DNA from: Novosphingobium sp. MD-1
Lineage (GTDB): Bacteria; Pseudomonadota; Alphaproteobacteria; Sphingomonadales; Sphingomonadaceae
Direction of reading: 5' to 3'
Length of the DNA: 64,000 nucleotides
Assembly (NCBI RefSeq): GCF_001014975.1
Contig: NZ_BBXA01000013.1
Span: forward strand, 496,001-560,000
In this document: positions 35,157 through 45,400 of the stretch, in pieces
Layout: each line of letters starts with the position of its first letter
Position numbering within the stretch: the first letter of the stretch is position 1
Translations under genes and position numbers: made by a program
The notes under the pieces: model-generated
Told to the model about the DNA's origin: nothing
Database searches by the model: none
What the model saw: only the letters and a program-made list of their open reading frames with translations

Positions 35157-36523
35157 CCGCGTCGGCCGCCCGGCGCGCACCCGGACCGGGAAGGCTCGCC
35201 ATCCAGTTCGGCGTGGCGTTCGCACTGGCCATGCTCGCCATGGGCGTGATCGTATTCCTGGTGGCGGAGGAACGGATCGCCCAGCGCATCGACGATGCCT
35301 TGCAAGTTCACGTCACCAAGTTCCTGCGCCCCGTTGCCACGGGGCCGGCATCGGATGCCGATGTCATCGCCCGCATCCAGGAATGGCAGCGGCGCAAGAT
35401 GCTGAGCGAAAGGACCTACCTGTTCTACGATGCCACCGGCCGGCTCGTGGCGGGAAGGCTGGACCTGGCCGCGCCGCAACCGGGCTATTCGGACGTCACC
35501 TTCATGGGCGGCGGAAGGAAACCGCAGAAAGGGCGCGCGCTCGCCACCCGCCGGCCCGATGGCAGCCTGTTCGTGGTAGTGCAGCACAGCGAGGCCGCCG
35601 CGAGCCTGCGCGCCCTGCTGCCTTCGGTGGTCGCCGCGATCTTCGTTTCCGCCCTGCTGGTGGGGCTTGCCGCCACGATCCTGTTCGCGCGCCTGACCGC
35701 CCGGCGTCTGGCGGAAACGCAGGCGGCGGCCGACGCCATCGCACAGGGCGACCTGACCCGCCGCATCCCGTCCGACCGGCTCGACGGGATGTTCGCGGTG
35801 CAGGCGGAAAGCCTCAACCGGATGCTCGACCGGATGGAGGACATGGTCAATGCGCAGCGCCAGTTCTCCAGCCATCTCGCGCATGACCTGCGCACGCCGC
35901 TGACGCGCCTGCGCGGGTTGCTCACGGCGGAAACGGCGGAGGCCGACCGGGTGCGCCTGCTCGAACGCGCCGAACGCGAATGCGCCTCGATCATCACCAT
36001 CTTCGATGCCCTGCTGCGGCTGGCCGAAATCGAGACCGGGCGTCACCCTTCGGCCGTGCGCGACCTGCCGTTGCGCGCCATGCTGGAAGACATCGCCGAA
36101 ACGATGGAGCCGGTCATCGCCGATGCCGGCTGCGCGCTGGAACTCGGCCGGCTCGAACCGGTGCGCGTGCGCGGGGACGCGGACCTTTTCAACCAGATGA
36201 TCGTCAACCTGCTGGAAAACGTGGTTACGCACACCCCCGCCGGGACGCGCGCAACACTGTCGCTGGAACAGGCCGGCGAATCCGCCCTGATCGCGATCGA
36301 TGATGACGGGCCAGGCCTGGCCGAAGGCGAGCGCGATCGCGTGCTGCTGCCGTTCGAGCGGGGCAAGGGGTCCGGGCTGCGCCGAGGCAGCGGACTGGGC
36401 CTTGCGATCACGCGCGCGATCGTGCGGTTCCATCAGGGTTCGCTGGAGCTGGCCGACAACGCGCCCGGCCTCAAGGTCCGCATCCGGCTGCCCGCCCTGC
36501 CTGACGCGGTCCCGGCCGCCTGA
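35153..36523 (+). CDS. Sensor histidine kinase
   Basis: 456 residues from GTG 35153, overlapping the regulator stop. Two membrane segments (about 19-40 and 155-175) flank a small periplasmic sensor. HAMP follows (ARLTARRLAETQAAADAI). The H-box is SSHLAHDLRTPLTRLRG with H244 phosphorylated. The ATPase has NLLENVVTHTP, DDDGPGL and RGSGLGLAI. It phosphorylates the response regulator encoded just before it. The signal is unknown. There is no PAS domain, so it is not a usual PhoR. Confidence 0.94.
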   Translation: MTASAARRAPGPGRLAIQFGVAFALAMLAMGVIVFLVAEERIAQRIDDALQVHVTKFLRPVATGPASDADVIARIQEWQRRKMLSERTYLFYDATGRLVAGRLDLAAPQPGYSDVTFMGGGRKPQKGRALATRRPDGSLFVVVQHSEAAASLRALLPSVVAAIFVSALLVGLAATILFARLTARRLAETQAAADAIAQGDLTRRIPSDRLDGMFAVQAESLNRMLDRMEDMVNAQRQFSSHLAHDLRTPLTRLRGLLTAETAEADRVRLLERAERECASIITIFDALLRLAEIETGRHPSAVRDLPLRAMLEDIAETMEPVIADAGCALELGRLEPVRVRGDADLFNQMIVNLLENVVTHTPAGTRATLSLEQAGESALIAIDDDGPGLAEGERDRVLLPFERGKGSGLRRGSGLGLAITRAIVRFHQGSLELADNAPGLKVRIRLPALPDAVPAA

Positions 36524-36577
36524 ACGCTACATTCTAAATTTGCAATGTTGACGGTTTTGTGGCGCGCGACTCGCAGC

Positions 36578-36595
36578 CTGTCACCTTTCCGTCAT
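36578..36595 (+). promoter_or_regulatory. Pho-box-like site
   Basis: CTGTCAC-CTTT-CCGTCAT: two 7-bp direct repeats, each one mismatch from CTGTCAT, at the exact 11-nt period of PhoB sites. It stands 71-88 nt before the acid phosphatase start, a position suitable for activation under phosphate limitation. Confidence 0.7.
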
Positions 36596-36665
36596 GGACC
36601 CCGCCTAGCGCCCCTCTCGTGGCCCGCGGTTCGATCCGGACCGGGGCGCGACGAGGGAACATCCA

Positions 36666-37367
36666 ATGCCGGCCACCAGGCGCGTTCTGGCTGCTTTCGC
36701 AGCCTGCCTTCTTGCACCCTGCGCTCCCGCGATCGCGCAGCCGGAGGCGGCGCATTACATCGACCCGTCGGCCTTCGTACCCGAACGCCTGCTGCCCCCG
36801 CCCCCCGTGGCCGGATCGGCGCGCGAGAAGCGCGAACTGGACGAGGTGCGCCGGATCGTCGCGGCGGCCAGCCCCGCGCGGCTCGACCAGGCCCGCTGGG
36901 ACGGCGCGCACGAGGATGCTTCCGCCTATAACGCGGTGGTCGGTCGCGATCTGACGACACTGCCGCAAACGGCCGCCCTGCTCTCCATCGTAACCGAGGA
37001 AACCGAAGGCGTGGTGGTCGTGGCCAAGGACCACTTTGCCCGCCTGCGCCCCTACGGCGCCGATCCGGCCCTGCCCCATTGCGGCAAGAAGGACGCGACG
37101 GCAGCGCCGCGTTCCTATCCCAGCGGGCACGCCAGCATCGGCTATGCACTGGCCTGGACGCTGGTCCGCCTGCTGCCGGACCGCGCCCCGGCTATCCTCG
37201 CCCGCGCGGATGACTACGCGATGAGCCGCGCCGTCTGCGGCGTCCACTACCTGTCCGATCTCGAGGCCGGCCACGTGGTCGGCACGCTCGTAGCCGAACG
37301 TCTTCTGGCGGACCCCCGCCTTGCCGCGCGCATTGCCGCCGCGCGCACCGAACTTTCCGCACACTGA
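36666..37367 (+). CDS. Class A non-specific acid phosphatase (PAP2 superfamily)
   Basis: 233 residues with a signal peptide (about 1-24). The three PAP2 motifs are present: KDHFARLRP, SYPSGHAS and SRAVCGVHYLSD. Size and motif order match PhoN/PhoC periplasmic acid phosphatases, which release phosphate from many monoesters. The Pho-box-like site upstream suggests induction by phosphate starvation. A TonB receptor gene follows by 44 nt and may be cotranscribed. Confidence 0.93.
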   Translation: MPATRRVLAAFAACLLAPCAPAIAQPEAAHYIDPSAFVPERLLPPPPVAGSAREKRELDEVRRIVAAASPARLDQARWDGAHEDASAYNAVVGRDLTTLPQTAALLSIVTEETEGVVVVAKDHFARLRPYGADPALPHCGKKDATAAPRSYPSGHASIGYALAWTLVRLLPDRAPAILARADDYAMSRAVCGVHYLSDLEAGHVVGTLVAERLLADPRLAARIAAARTELSAH

Positions 37368-37411
37368 CCGCCTGAGCGGCCGTTCCTTTTCTTCCGAACC
37401 ATGAGGGCATC

Positions 37412-39835
37412 ATGACCAAGACCTACCACCGCGCCGCGCTTCTGGCCGCGACGAGCCTGCTGGCCGCCACGCTGCCTGCCGCAGCCCGTGCCGCCGAAAC
37501 CCCGGCTGAAAACGCCGCTGCCGACGCCTCGTTCGCCAGCGCAGCAGAGGGCGAGCAATCGACCAGCGCCAACCAGGCCGGGCAGGCCAACGACCGCCAG
37601 TCGCTGACCTCCTCCGACATCATCGTGATCGGTTCGAAAGCCGCCGAAGCCGCGCAGATCACCGCGTCGCTGACCACCACGCAGCCGCAGGCGGCGGTGG
37701 GCCGCGAATACATCGACAGCACCGTTTCACCCACAGCGGACTTCAATCAGTTGATCGCGATCACCCCCAGCGTATCGATCAGCGGCAGCAGCAACGGCGC
37801 CGGCTTCAGCGAGACCAAGGCGACGATCCGCGGCTTCCAGGATGGCGACTACAACGTCACCTATGACTCGATCCCGTTTGCCGACACCAACAACCCCACC
37901 CACCATTCGACCGCGTTCTTCCCCTCGACCACGATCGAGACGGTGGTGGTCGATCGCGGCCCCGGCAACGCCAGTCAGCTCGGCCAGGCGACCTACGGCG
38001 GCAACATCAACATGTATTCGCGCGCGGTGAAGGACCAGATGGGCGGGCAGGTCGAAGGCCTGATCGGCAACTGGAACACCTTCATCGGCCGCGCCGAGTT
38101 CCAGTCGGGCGCGATCGACAAGCTGGGTGGCGCCAAGTTCATGCTGGGCGGCCAGTATCTCCAGTCCGACGGCGCGCTGACCTATTCGCCGGTCAATTCG
38201 AAGAACCTGTTCGCCAAGGCGGTGGTGCCGATCGGGTCCTCGAACACGCTGACGCTGATGTCGACGTGGAACCGCAACTTCTACTACCAGTCCGACGTGC
38301 TGAAGGGCGCGACCTGTGGCACCGGCGGCACCGCATTGCCGGCTGGAACCCAGCTTACCGCCGACAACTGCACGGCCGCCTCGCAGATCGGCCAATTTGG
38401 CCGGAACTATGGCCTCGGCAACGATCCGACCAAGCAGGACTACTGGAAGTACAACCGTACCGACAAGACCACGGACTTCTCGTACATCCGCCTGCAAAGC
38501 ACTCTGGGCAGCGGCTTCTCGATGGACAACCGTGCCTACATGTACGGGTACACCAACAACACGCTCTCGGGGAACACCGGCAGCGTCATCACCGGCTTCT
38601 CGGGCGCGGGCACGGCCGCCTCGCCCTACAAGGCGGTGACCGCGCCCTCCGCCGCGACCGATATTCTCGGCTACGACAAGCTCAACAAGTATCGCGTGCT
38701 GGGTTACATCGGCCAGATCAACTACGACTTCTCGATGGGCAAGATCCGCCTTGGCGGCTGGTTCGAGCACGCTGCCACCGATCGCCATCTGCTCGATCTG
38801 GACCGGACCACTGGCCTGCCGAGCTATAACGAGAAGTTCGCCGACGGCACCGCCGCCAAGGCCAGCCTGCCGCCGATCTCGATCGCCAACGTCGGCTATC
38901 TGCAGCATTCCGACTGGAACCAGTACCAGCTGTTCGGCGAGTTCGAGTTCCGCCCGTTCGAGGCGCTGGCGATCACGCCGGGCGTGAAGTACGTCCACTT
39001 CAACCGCTCGATCACGGCAAGCGTCAACCAGAAGTCGCGCACCCCGATCGATACCTCGGCGACCTGGACCAAGGTGCTGCCCTTCGCCACGGTCAACTGG
39101 ATGGTGCGTCCGAACTGGTCGTTCTATGGCCAGTACGCGCAGGGCATGTACGTGCCCGACCTGTCCAGCTTCTACACCGCGTCCGACAGCGCGACCAACC
39201 AGGCGATCCAGCAGCAGAACCTGGCCGCGCTGAAGCCGCAGACCTCCACCAACTACCAGGTCGGCACCGTCTGGCACGGCGAGAAGGTTTCGATCGACGT
39301 CGACGGCTATATCATCGACGTGAACAACAAGATCGCCAGCGACACGTCCGTCGGCGCGCCGACCAACGCGCTCGTGAACATCGGGCAGGTCCGCTACAAG
39401 GGCGTGGAAGGCCAGGTCAGCGTGATGCCGGTGCGCGGGCTGACGCTGTTCGCCAACGGATCGTACAACTACGCGCACAGCGTGACCACCGGCGCGCAGG
39501 TGGCCAAGGCGCCGTTCTCGACGGCCGCCGCCGGCTTCTTCTACAACCACAACGGCCTGCGGGTTTCTTTCACGCAGAAGTACACTGGCCCGCAATACGC
39601 TAGCGAATACAGCGGCACGGGGCCACGCAACTACCGCATCAAGCCCTATAGCGTCGGCGATTTCGCGATCAGCCAGGAAATCGGCTCGCGCTTCCGCATC
39701 GGCGTGAACGTTTCCAACGTGTTCAACAACCGCGCGATCACGGCAATCTCCAACGGCAAGACCTATGGCGTGGACGATCAGTTCAACTTCCTGCCGCCGC
39801 GCTCGTTCCTGCTTGATGTGCGCGTGAAGTACTAA
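37412..39835 (+). CDS. TonB-dependent outer membrane receptor
   Basis: 807 residues. The signal peptide is about 1-27 (ending AARAAE). A TonB-box-like DIIVIGSKAAEAA follows. The plug has NQLIAITPSVSISG and IETVVVDRGPGNASQLG. The barrel ends LLDVRVKY. The plug is somewhat unlike the FecA/CirA majority, with no RGPQG motif. Placed directly after a Pho-regulated acid phosphatase, it may take up an organic phosphate or phosphate-bearing ligand. A hairpin terminator follows. Confidence 0.93.
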   Translation: MTKTYHRAALLAATSLLAATLPAAARAAETPAENAAADASFASAAEGEQSTSANQAGQANDRQSLTSSDIIVIGSKAAEAAQITASLTTTQPQAAVGREYIDSTVSPTADFNQLIAITPSVSISGSSNGAGFSETKATIRGFQDGDYNVTYDSIPFADTNNPTHHSTAFFPSTTIETVVVDRGPGNASQLGQATYGGNINMYSRAVKDQMGGQVEGLIGNWNTFIGRAEFQSGAIDKLGGAKFMLGGQYLQSDGALTYSPVNSKNLFAKAVVPIGSSNTLTLMSTWNRNFYYQSDVLKGATCGTGGTALPAGTQLTADNCTAASQIGQFGRNYGLGNDPTKQDYWKYNRTDKTTDFSYIRLQSTLGSGFSMDNRAYMYGYTNNTLSGNTGSVITGFSGAGTAASPYKAVTAPSAATDILGYDKLNKYRVLGYIGQINYDFSMGKIRLGGWFEHAATDRHLLDLDRTTGLPSYNEKFADGTAAKASLPPISIANVGYLQHSDWNQYQLFGEFEFRPFEALAITPGVKYVHFNRSITASVNQKSRTPIDTSATWTKVLPFATVNWMVRPNWSFYGQYAQGMYVPDLSSFYTASDSATNQAIQQQNLAALKPQTSTNYQVGTVWHGEKVSIDVDGYIIDVNNKIASDTSVGAPTNALVNIGQVRYKGVEGQVSVMPVRGLTLFANGSYNYAHSVTTGAQVAKAPFSTAAAGFFYNHNGLRVSFTQKYTGPQYASEYSGTGPRNYRIKPYSVGDFAISQEIGSRFRIGVNVSNVFNNRAITAISNGKTYGVDDQFNFLPPRSFLLDVRVKY

Positions 39836-39852
39836 CGGCGCGCGCCGCTTGT

Positions 39853-39886
39853 GGCGGTGGCCGGTATCCTCACGCCGGTCACCGCC
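39853..39886 (+). terminator. Hairpin after the TonB receptor gene
   Basis: GGCGGTG-g-CCGG, 10-nt loop, CCGG-t-CACCGCC: twelve pairs including one G-U. A weak pyrimidine run (tccccttt) follows. It separates the acid phosphatase/TonB unit from the efflux genes. Confidence 0.65.
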
Positions 39887-39905
39887 GTCCCCTTTCATTA
39901 AACTC

Positions 39906-39923
39906 CTGTCATCATTGTGTTCT
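39906..39923 (+). promoter_or_regulatory. Weak Pho-box candidate before the efflux operon
   Basis: A perfect CTGTCAT half-site is followed at 11-nt spacing by GTGTTCT (4 of 7 matches). It is 57 nt before the efflux start. The second half is poor, so this is a lead only. Confidence 0.25.
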
Positions 39924-39979
39924 GGCCTTTTCCGCATTCGACGGCCCGGTTACGCTTTCAGGTATTGGGGGACGGGCAC

Positions 39980-41401
39980 ATGGGACGCGATCGTCAGGCC
40001 GGGTGCCGGCTCCATCGCCGGGCGCTGCCGCTGTTGCTGGCGGGGATAGGCGGCTGCACGCATGTCGCACCCGCGCCTGTCCATCTCGAGGCGCGCATCG
40101 CCGGCCAGACCGCGCGCACGTTCGACGCGGCGGCGGCGGAGCACAACGCGGCGTGGCTCGCGCCCGGCGCGCAAGCCGGCCGTATCGATCGCCTCACGCT
40201 GTTCGCGGCGCTGCTTGCCTCCGATCCGCGTGTGGCCGAGGCGCGCGCGGCGCTGGAAACCGCGCGGCGCGATGCGCGCAGCGCGCGCAAGGTGGGATCG
40301 CCCACGCTCACGCTCAGCAGCGAATACGCCAACGACCCGTCGACGTCCTCGCCATGGCTGCTGGGCGGCGGGGTGGACCTGCCGCTGGACATCGGCGGCC
40401 GGCGCGGCGCGCGGCTGGCGCGGGCGGACCTTGGCGTGATTGCGGCGCGCTACGATCTGGCCGAGGTGGCCTGGGCCGATCGCATGGCGCTGATCCGCGC
40501 GCTGACGGATCACCTGATTGCGCGCCGGCAGGCGGAACTCGGCGCGGCCATCGTTGCCATGCGTGACCGGCAATTGGCGGTGCTGGAACAGCGCGTGGCG
40601 CGTGGCGAGACGGCCGGGCTGGACCTGTTTCCCTATCGTGCACAGCGCGCGCAGGCGGCGCGGGCGCTGGAAGACGCGCAGCGGCGCGCGCAACAGGCGC
40701 GCATCGCGATGGCGGGCGTGCTGGGCCTGCCCGCAACCGCGCTCGACGGCCTTGATGTCGCATGGGATGGTTTCGACGCCGCGCCCGCCGATACGCCCGC
40801 GTTGTCTCCATCCGCCATGGCCCGTGCCGTGGCCGGCCGCGCCGACGTGCTCAAGGCCATCGTCGCCTACGACCAAGCCGAGGCCGATCTGCGCGGGGAG
40901 CTGGCGCGCCAGTATCCCGCCGTCAGCCTGGGGCCGGGCTATACCTGGGAGCGCGGTCTGGTGAAGCTGCCGTTCGCGATCAACCTGACGGTGCCGTCGT
41001 TCGATCTCAACCGCGCCGCGATCCGCGCGGCCGAAGCGCGCCGCGCGCAGGCCGGAGCGGCGATCGAAACCGCGCTCGCACAGGCGCAGGCCGCGATCGA
41101 AAGCGCGCGGGCGGAACGGGCGGCGGCATCGGCGGCGCTTGATCGGGTCCGTCGCACCGAATTGCCACAGACCGAAGCCGTCGCCCGGCGCGCCGATGCC
41201 CAGCTTGCCAAAGGCGCGGTCGGCCGCGCGGACTGGACCGGCGCACAGATCGCGGCGCTGGAAGCGCGCCTGGCTGAAATCGATGCCCTGGCGCGCCTGC
41301 GCGCGGCGGACGCCGCGCTGGAAGACGCCCTGCGGCAGCCGCTGGAAGGACCGGAAACGATGATCGACCGCAACCGCCTCGTCACCATGCTGGAGAAGTA
41401 A
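39980..41401 (+). CDS. Outer membrane efflux lipoprotein (TolC/CzcC family)
   Basis: 473 residues from ATG 39980 (GGGGGA upstream; a longer GTG start at 39917 is less likely). A lipobox-like end to the signal (LLLAGIGGC) suggests a lipid anchor. Two OEP repeats make the alpha-barrel, with long Ala/Arg-rich helices such as ALAQAQAAIESARAERAA. It forms the outer membrane exit duct of an RND efflux system. It starts the three-gene operon, with the adaptor 2 nt after its stop. Confidence 0.88.
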   Translation: MGRDRQAGCRLHRRALPLLLAGIGGCTHVAPAPVHLEARIAGQTARTFDAAAAEHNAAWLAPGAQAGRIDRLTLFAALLASDPRVAEARAALETARRDARSARKVGSPTLTLSSEYANDPSTSSPWLLGGGVDLPLDIGGRRGARLARADLGVIAARYDLAEVAWADRMALIRALTDHLIARRQAELGAAIVAMRDRQLAVLEQRVARGETAGLDLFPYRAQRAQAARALEDAQRRAQQARIAMAGVLGLPATALDGLDVAWDGFDAAPADTPALSPSAMARAVAGRADVLKAIVAYDQAEADLRGELARQYPAVSLGPGYTWERGLVKLPFAINLTVPSFDLNRAAIRAAEARRAQAGAAIETALAQAQAAIESARAERAAASAALDRVRRTELPQTEAVARRADAQLAKGAVGRADWTGAQIAALEARLAEIDALARLRAADAALEDALRQPLEGPETMIDRNRLVTMLEK

Positions 41402-41403
41402 CC

Positions 41404-42399
41404 ATGAAGCGGTTGGCCATCGCGGGTCTGGTGCTGGGCGGCATGGGCGCGGGCGTGCTCGGCACCCTGCTCGCGGTTTCGCGCATGGACGCGGATACCG
41501 AGACGGGAGATTCCGACCCGCCCGTATCGACTGCTGGCGCGGGGCTGCATCTGGACGCCGGGGCGCAGGCGCGCGCCGGGATCCGGCTGGCCGAGCCCGT
41601 GCCGGCGACGCAGCGCACGGAAGCGGCCGGCTATGCCCGCGCCATCGACCTCACCGCGCTTTCGGCGATTGCCGCCGAAGTGACCGCCGCGACGGCCGCT
41701 GCGGAGGCATCGGGGCGCGAAGCCGCACGGCTGGCCAGCCTCGCCCGCGCCGACCAGGGTGCGTCGCAACGCGATGTGGAAGCGGCCCGTTCGCAGGCCG
41801 TGGCCGACCGCGCGCGGCTGGATGCGGCCTGCCAGCGGATCGGGCTGGAATTCGGGGCGGGCCTTGCGCGGCTGGGATGTGGGAGCGTGCCGGGACTGGC
41901 GCGCGAAGCAGCGGCGGGCACAGTCGCCGTGCTGCGCATCGATTTCCCCGACGGCATCGTTCCGGCCGGCTCCGCGATAACCGTCGATGCCGGCGACCAG
42001 CAAGTTGGCGTCCGGGCGCTCGGCCCCGCCGCGATGGGTGACACGCAGTTGCAGACGGCGGGGACGCTGGCGCTGCTCCGTGGCGCCGCCGTAGCCCGCG
42101 CGGGCGTCGGGCGCATCCTGGCGGCGCATCGCACGGACGCCGGCAAGCAGGGCGGATACCTGATCCCGCGCGAAGCATTGGTGCGGGTGGACGGCGCGCT
42201 CTGCGCCTATCGCTTGGCAGGTCGCGACGGCTTCGAGCGCGTGCCATTGCAAGGGGCGGTCGCGCGCCGCGAAGGCTGGTTCGTTCCCGCCGCCGCGCTG
42301 CGCGCGAACGATCGCATCGTGGTATCGGGAGCCGGCACGCTGCTGGGCCTCGAACACGCCGCCCCGGCCGACGGGCCAGCAGACGGGGGCGACGACTAG
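41404..42399 (+). CDS. Short RND periplasmic adaptor (membrane fusion protein)
   Basis: 331 residues, shorter than the usual 370-480 of CzcB/CusB proteins. One N-terminal membrane anchor (about 5-26) is followed by an Ala-rich helical segment (about 90-135) and a beta-rich end (YLIPREALVRVDG, WFVPAAALRANDRIVVSGAGTLL). No metal-binding tail or second coiled arm is obvious. The role as adaptor is deduced from its place between the outer membrane duct and the RND pump. It stops 2 nt before the pump start. Confidence 0.8.
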   Translation: MKRLAIAGLVLGGMGAGVLGTLLAVSRMDADTETGDSDPPVSTAGAGLHLDAGAQARAGIRLAEPVPATQRTEAAGYARAIDLTALSAIAAEVTAATAAAEASGREAARLASLARADQGASQRDVEAARSQAVADRARLDAACQRIGLEFGAGLARLGCGSVPGLAREAAAGTVAVLRIDFPDGIVPAGSAITVDAGDQQVGVRALGPAAMGDTQLQTAGTLALLRGAAVARAGVGRILAAHRTDAGKQGGYLIPREALVRVDGALCAYRLAGRDGFERVPLQGAVARREGWFVPAAALRANDRIVVSGAGTLLGLEHAAPADGPADGGDD

Positions 42400-42401
42400 C
42401 G

Positions 42402-45400
42402 ATGCTATCGTTTATCGTCCGCCAGTCGCTGCGCCACGCCTGGACCGTGCTGGCCCTGGCTCTCGTCCTCCTCGGGCTTGGCGCCGCGCGCATGGCCGGC
42501 GCCGCCTATGACGTGTTTCCGGAATTCGTGCCGCCGCAGGCCAGCGTCCAGACCGAGGCGCCGGGCTATACGCCGCGCCAGGTCGAAATGCTGATCACGC
42601 GGCCGCTGGAAGCGGTCATCAACGGCGCCAACGGCGTGGAGACGGTCCGTTCGGAATCGATCCAGGGGCTGTCGGTCATCGACGTGACCTTCCACGAAGG
42701 CGTCGATCCCTACCGCGCGCGGCAGCAGGTTTCCGAGGCGCTGGCCGATGCCATCCCGCAATTGCCCGCCGGTTCCGACACGCCGCGCATCACCCCGCTC
42801 ACCTCCTCGACCATGGACCTGCTCAAGATCGGCTTCACCAGCGACCGCCTGAGCCCGATGGCGCTGCGCGATCTTGTCGAATGGACGGTGCGCCCGCGGC
42901 TGCTCGCCGCGCCGGGAGTGGCGCGCGCGAACGTGTTCGGCGGCGAACAGCGCCGGATCGAGGTGCGGGCCGATCCCGCGCGCCTGCTGGCCCGCAGCCT
43001 GACTTTCGCCGATCTGGCCGGGGCGGTGGACCGCGCGATCCACGTCAACGGCGGCGGCTTTGCCGACACGCCCAGCCAGCGCATCCTGATCGATCCCGGC
43101 CCCAGCGCGATGACCGCCCGCCAGATCGCGGACTCCGTGCTCTCCACGGGCAGCGGCGGGACCGTGCGGGTCGGCGATGTCGCGCAAGTGGTCGATGCCG
43201 CCGCGCCGCGGCAGGGCGACGCGCTGATCATGGGGCGCCCCGGCGTGCTGATGACGCTATCGAGCCAGTATGGCGCCAACACCTTGCAGACCACGCGCAA
43301 CCTGGAAGCGGCGCTGGCCGAAGTCACGCCCGCCCTGACCGCCGCCGGCGTCCGCATCCTGCCCGCTATGCACCGCCCGGCGAACTTCATCGAAAGCGCG
43401 CTGGGCGGGATCGAGCGCGATCTGGTGATCGGGGCGCTGATGATCGCGCTGGTGCTGATGCTGATCCTGCGCGACTGGCGCGTGACGCTGATCGCGTTCG
43501 TTTCGATCCCCCTTTCGCTGCTGGCGGCACTGGTCACGCTCGATGCCATGGGGCAGACGATCAACACGATGACGCTGGGCGGCCTTGCCGTGGCGCTGGG
43601 CGTGGTGATCGACGACGCCATCGTCGATATCGAGAACATCGTGCGCCGGCTGCGTGGCGTGCCCGATAGCGCCGACCGGCGCGCGATTATCGAGGCCGCC
43701 TCGGTCGAAGTGCGCGCGCCGGTGGTCTACGCCACGTTCGTGCTGGCGCTGACGATGGTTCCGGTGATCCTGCTGACGGGCCTGCAGGGCGCTTTCTTCG
43801 CACCGCTGGGGCTCGCGTTCCTGCTGGCAACAATGACGTCGCTGCTCGTCGCGCTGACGGTGACGCCAGCGTTGGCGCTGCTGTTCCTGCACGGGCACGA
43901 GCCCCGGCCCGAACCGGCGTTCCTGCACCGCTTCAAGCAGCGGCACGAAGGTCTTGTCGTCCGGCTCATGCAAAGGCCGGCCAGCGCGGCGCTGGCGATT
44001 GGCCTGCTCGGCGCGGTCGCGCTGGCCGGCGCGCTTTCGTTCGGGGCCGAACTGCTGCCCTCGTTCCGCGAACGGCACTACGTGCTCCAGGTCAGCGGCC
44101 CGGCGGGCGCCTCGTTCGACTGGATGCGCGCGACGGGCGAGCGGATTTCGCGCGGGCTGCTGGCCATTCCCGAAGTGCTGAGCGTGGAGGAGCAGATCGG
44201 CCGGGCTGAAGCGGGCGAGGACACCTGGCCCCCGCACCGGGGCGAGTTCCACGTCCGCCTGAAGCCCGACGTCGGCGGGGCGGGAGAGGATCGCGCGCTG
44301 GCGCGGATGCGCAAGGTGCTGTCCGATACGCCGGCGCTCCAGAGCGAGGTGACGACGTTCCTGGGCGACCGCATCAGCGAATCGCTTTCGGGCGAGACCG
44401 CCGCCGTCTCGATCAGCGTCCACGGCGCCGATCTCGATACGCTCGACCGGGTCGCTGCAGCGATCGCCGCGCAACTGCGCGCCTTGCCGACGGCGGCGGA
44501 CGTGCGCGTGAAGACCGATCCGGGCACGCCGATGCTGGGAGTCACGCTCGATCCCGCGCGCATGGCGCTGCGCGGCGTGAGCGCGGCCGACGCGGGCGAT
44601 GCCATCCGCGCCACGTTCGCGGGCCAGCCGGCCGGCGTGGTGGCGCTGCCGGATCGGACGGTCGATGTCGCGGTCACCGTTCCCGAAGACCAGCGCCGCG
44701 ATCCCGAAGCACTGGGGCAGACGCTGGTGCGCACCGCTAGCGGCGGCGCGGTGCGGCTGGCGGACATCGCCACGATCTCGCTGGGCAGCGAACGCCTGTC
44801 GATCGGGCATGAAGGCGGACAACGCCGGCAGGTGGTGACGGCGAACGTGACCGGGGGCGATGTCTCCGGCTTCGTCGCCGCCGCGAAAGCCCGGATCGCC
44901 CGCACTGTCCACCTGCCCCCCGGCGTGTTCCTGTCCTGGGCCGGGGCGGCGGAAGGGCAGGCCAAGGCGGCCCATCAGCTGGGCAGCCATGTCCTGTTTA
45001 CCGCCGTGGCGATGGTGATCCTGCTGGTCGTGGCGTTCGGCGGCGTGCGCCCTGCCCTGCTCATCCTGGCCGGGATGCCGCTGGCGATGGCCGGGGGTGT
45101 GCTGGCGGTGGCGCTGACCGGCGGGGTGATCTCGCTCGGATCGCTGGTCGGCTTCATCACCCTGTTCGGCATCTCCGCGCGCAACGCGATCCTGCTGGTC
45201 GCGCATGTCGACGAACTCGTTGCCCGCGATGGCCTGCCGTGGACGATGGAGACCGTGCTGCGCGCCACGCGCGAACGGGTGACGCCGATCGTCCTGACCG
45301 CGCTGGTCACCGCGTTCGCGCTGGCGCCGCTGGCGTGGGAGAGCGGGCAATCCGGGCGCGAGGTTCAGGGGCCGATGGCGCTTGTCATTCTGGGCGGGCT

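Noticed and set aside
37727..39937. 736-codon antisense frame over a TonB receptor
   Set aside because: Shadow frame without motifs or ribosome site.
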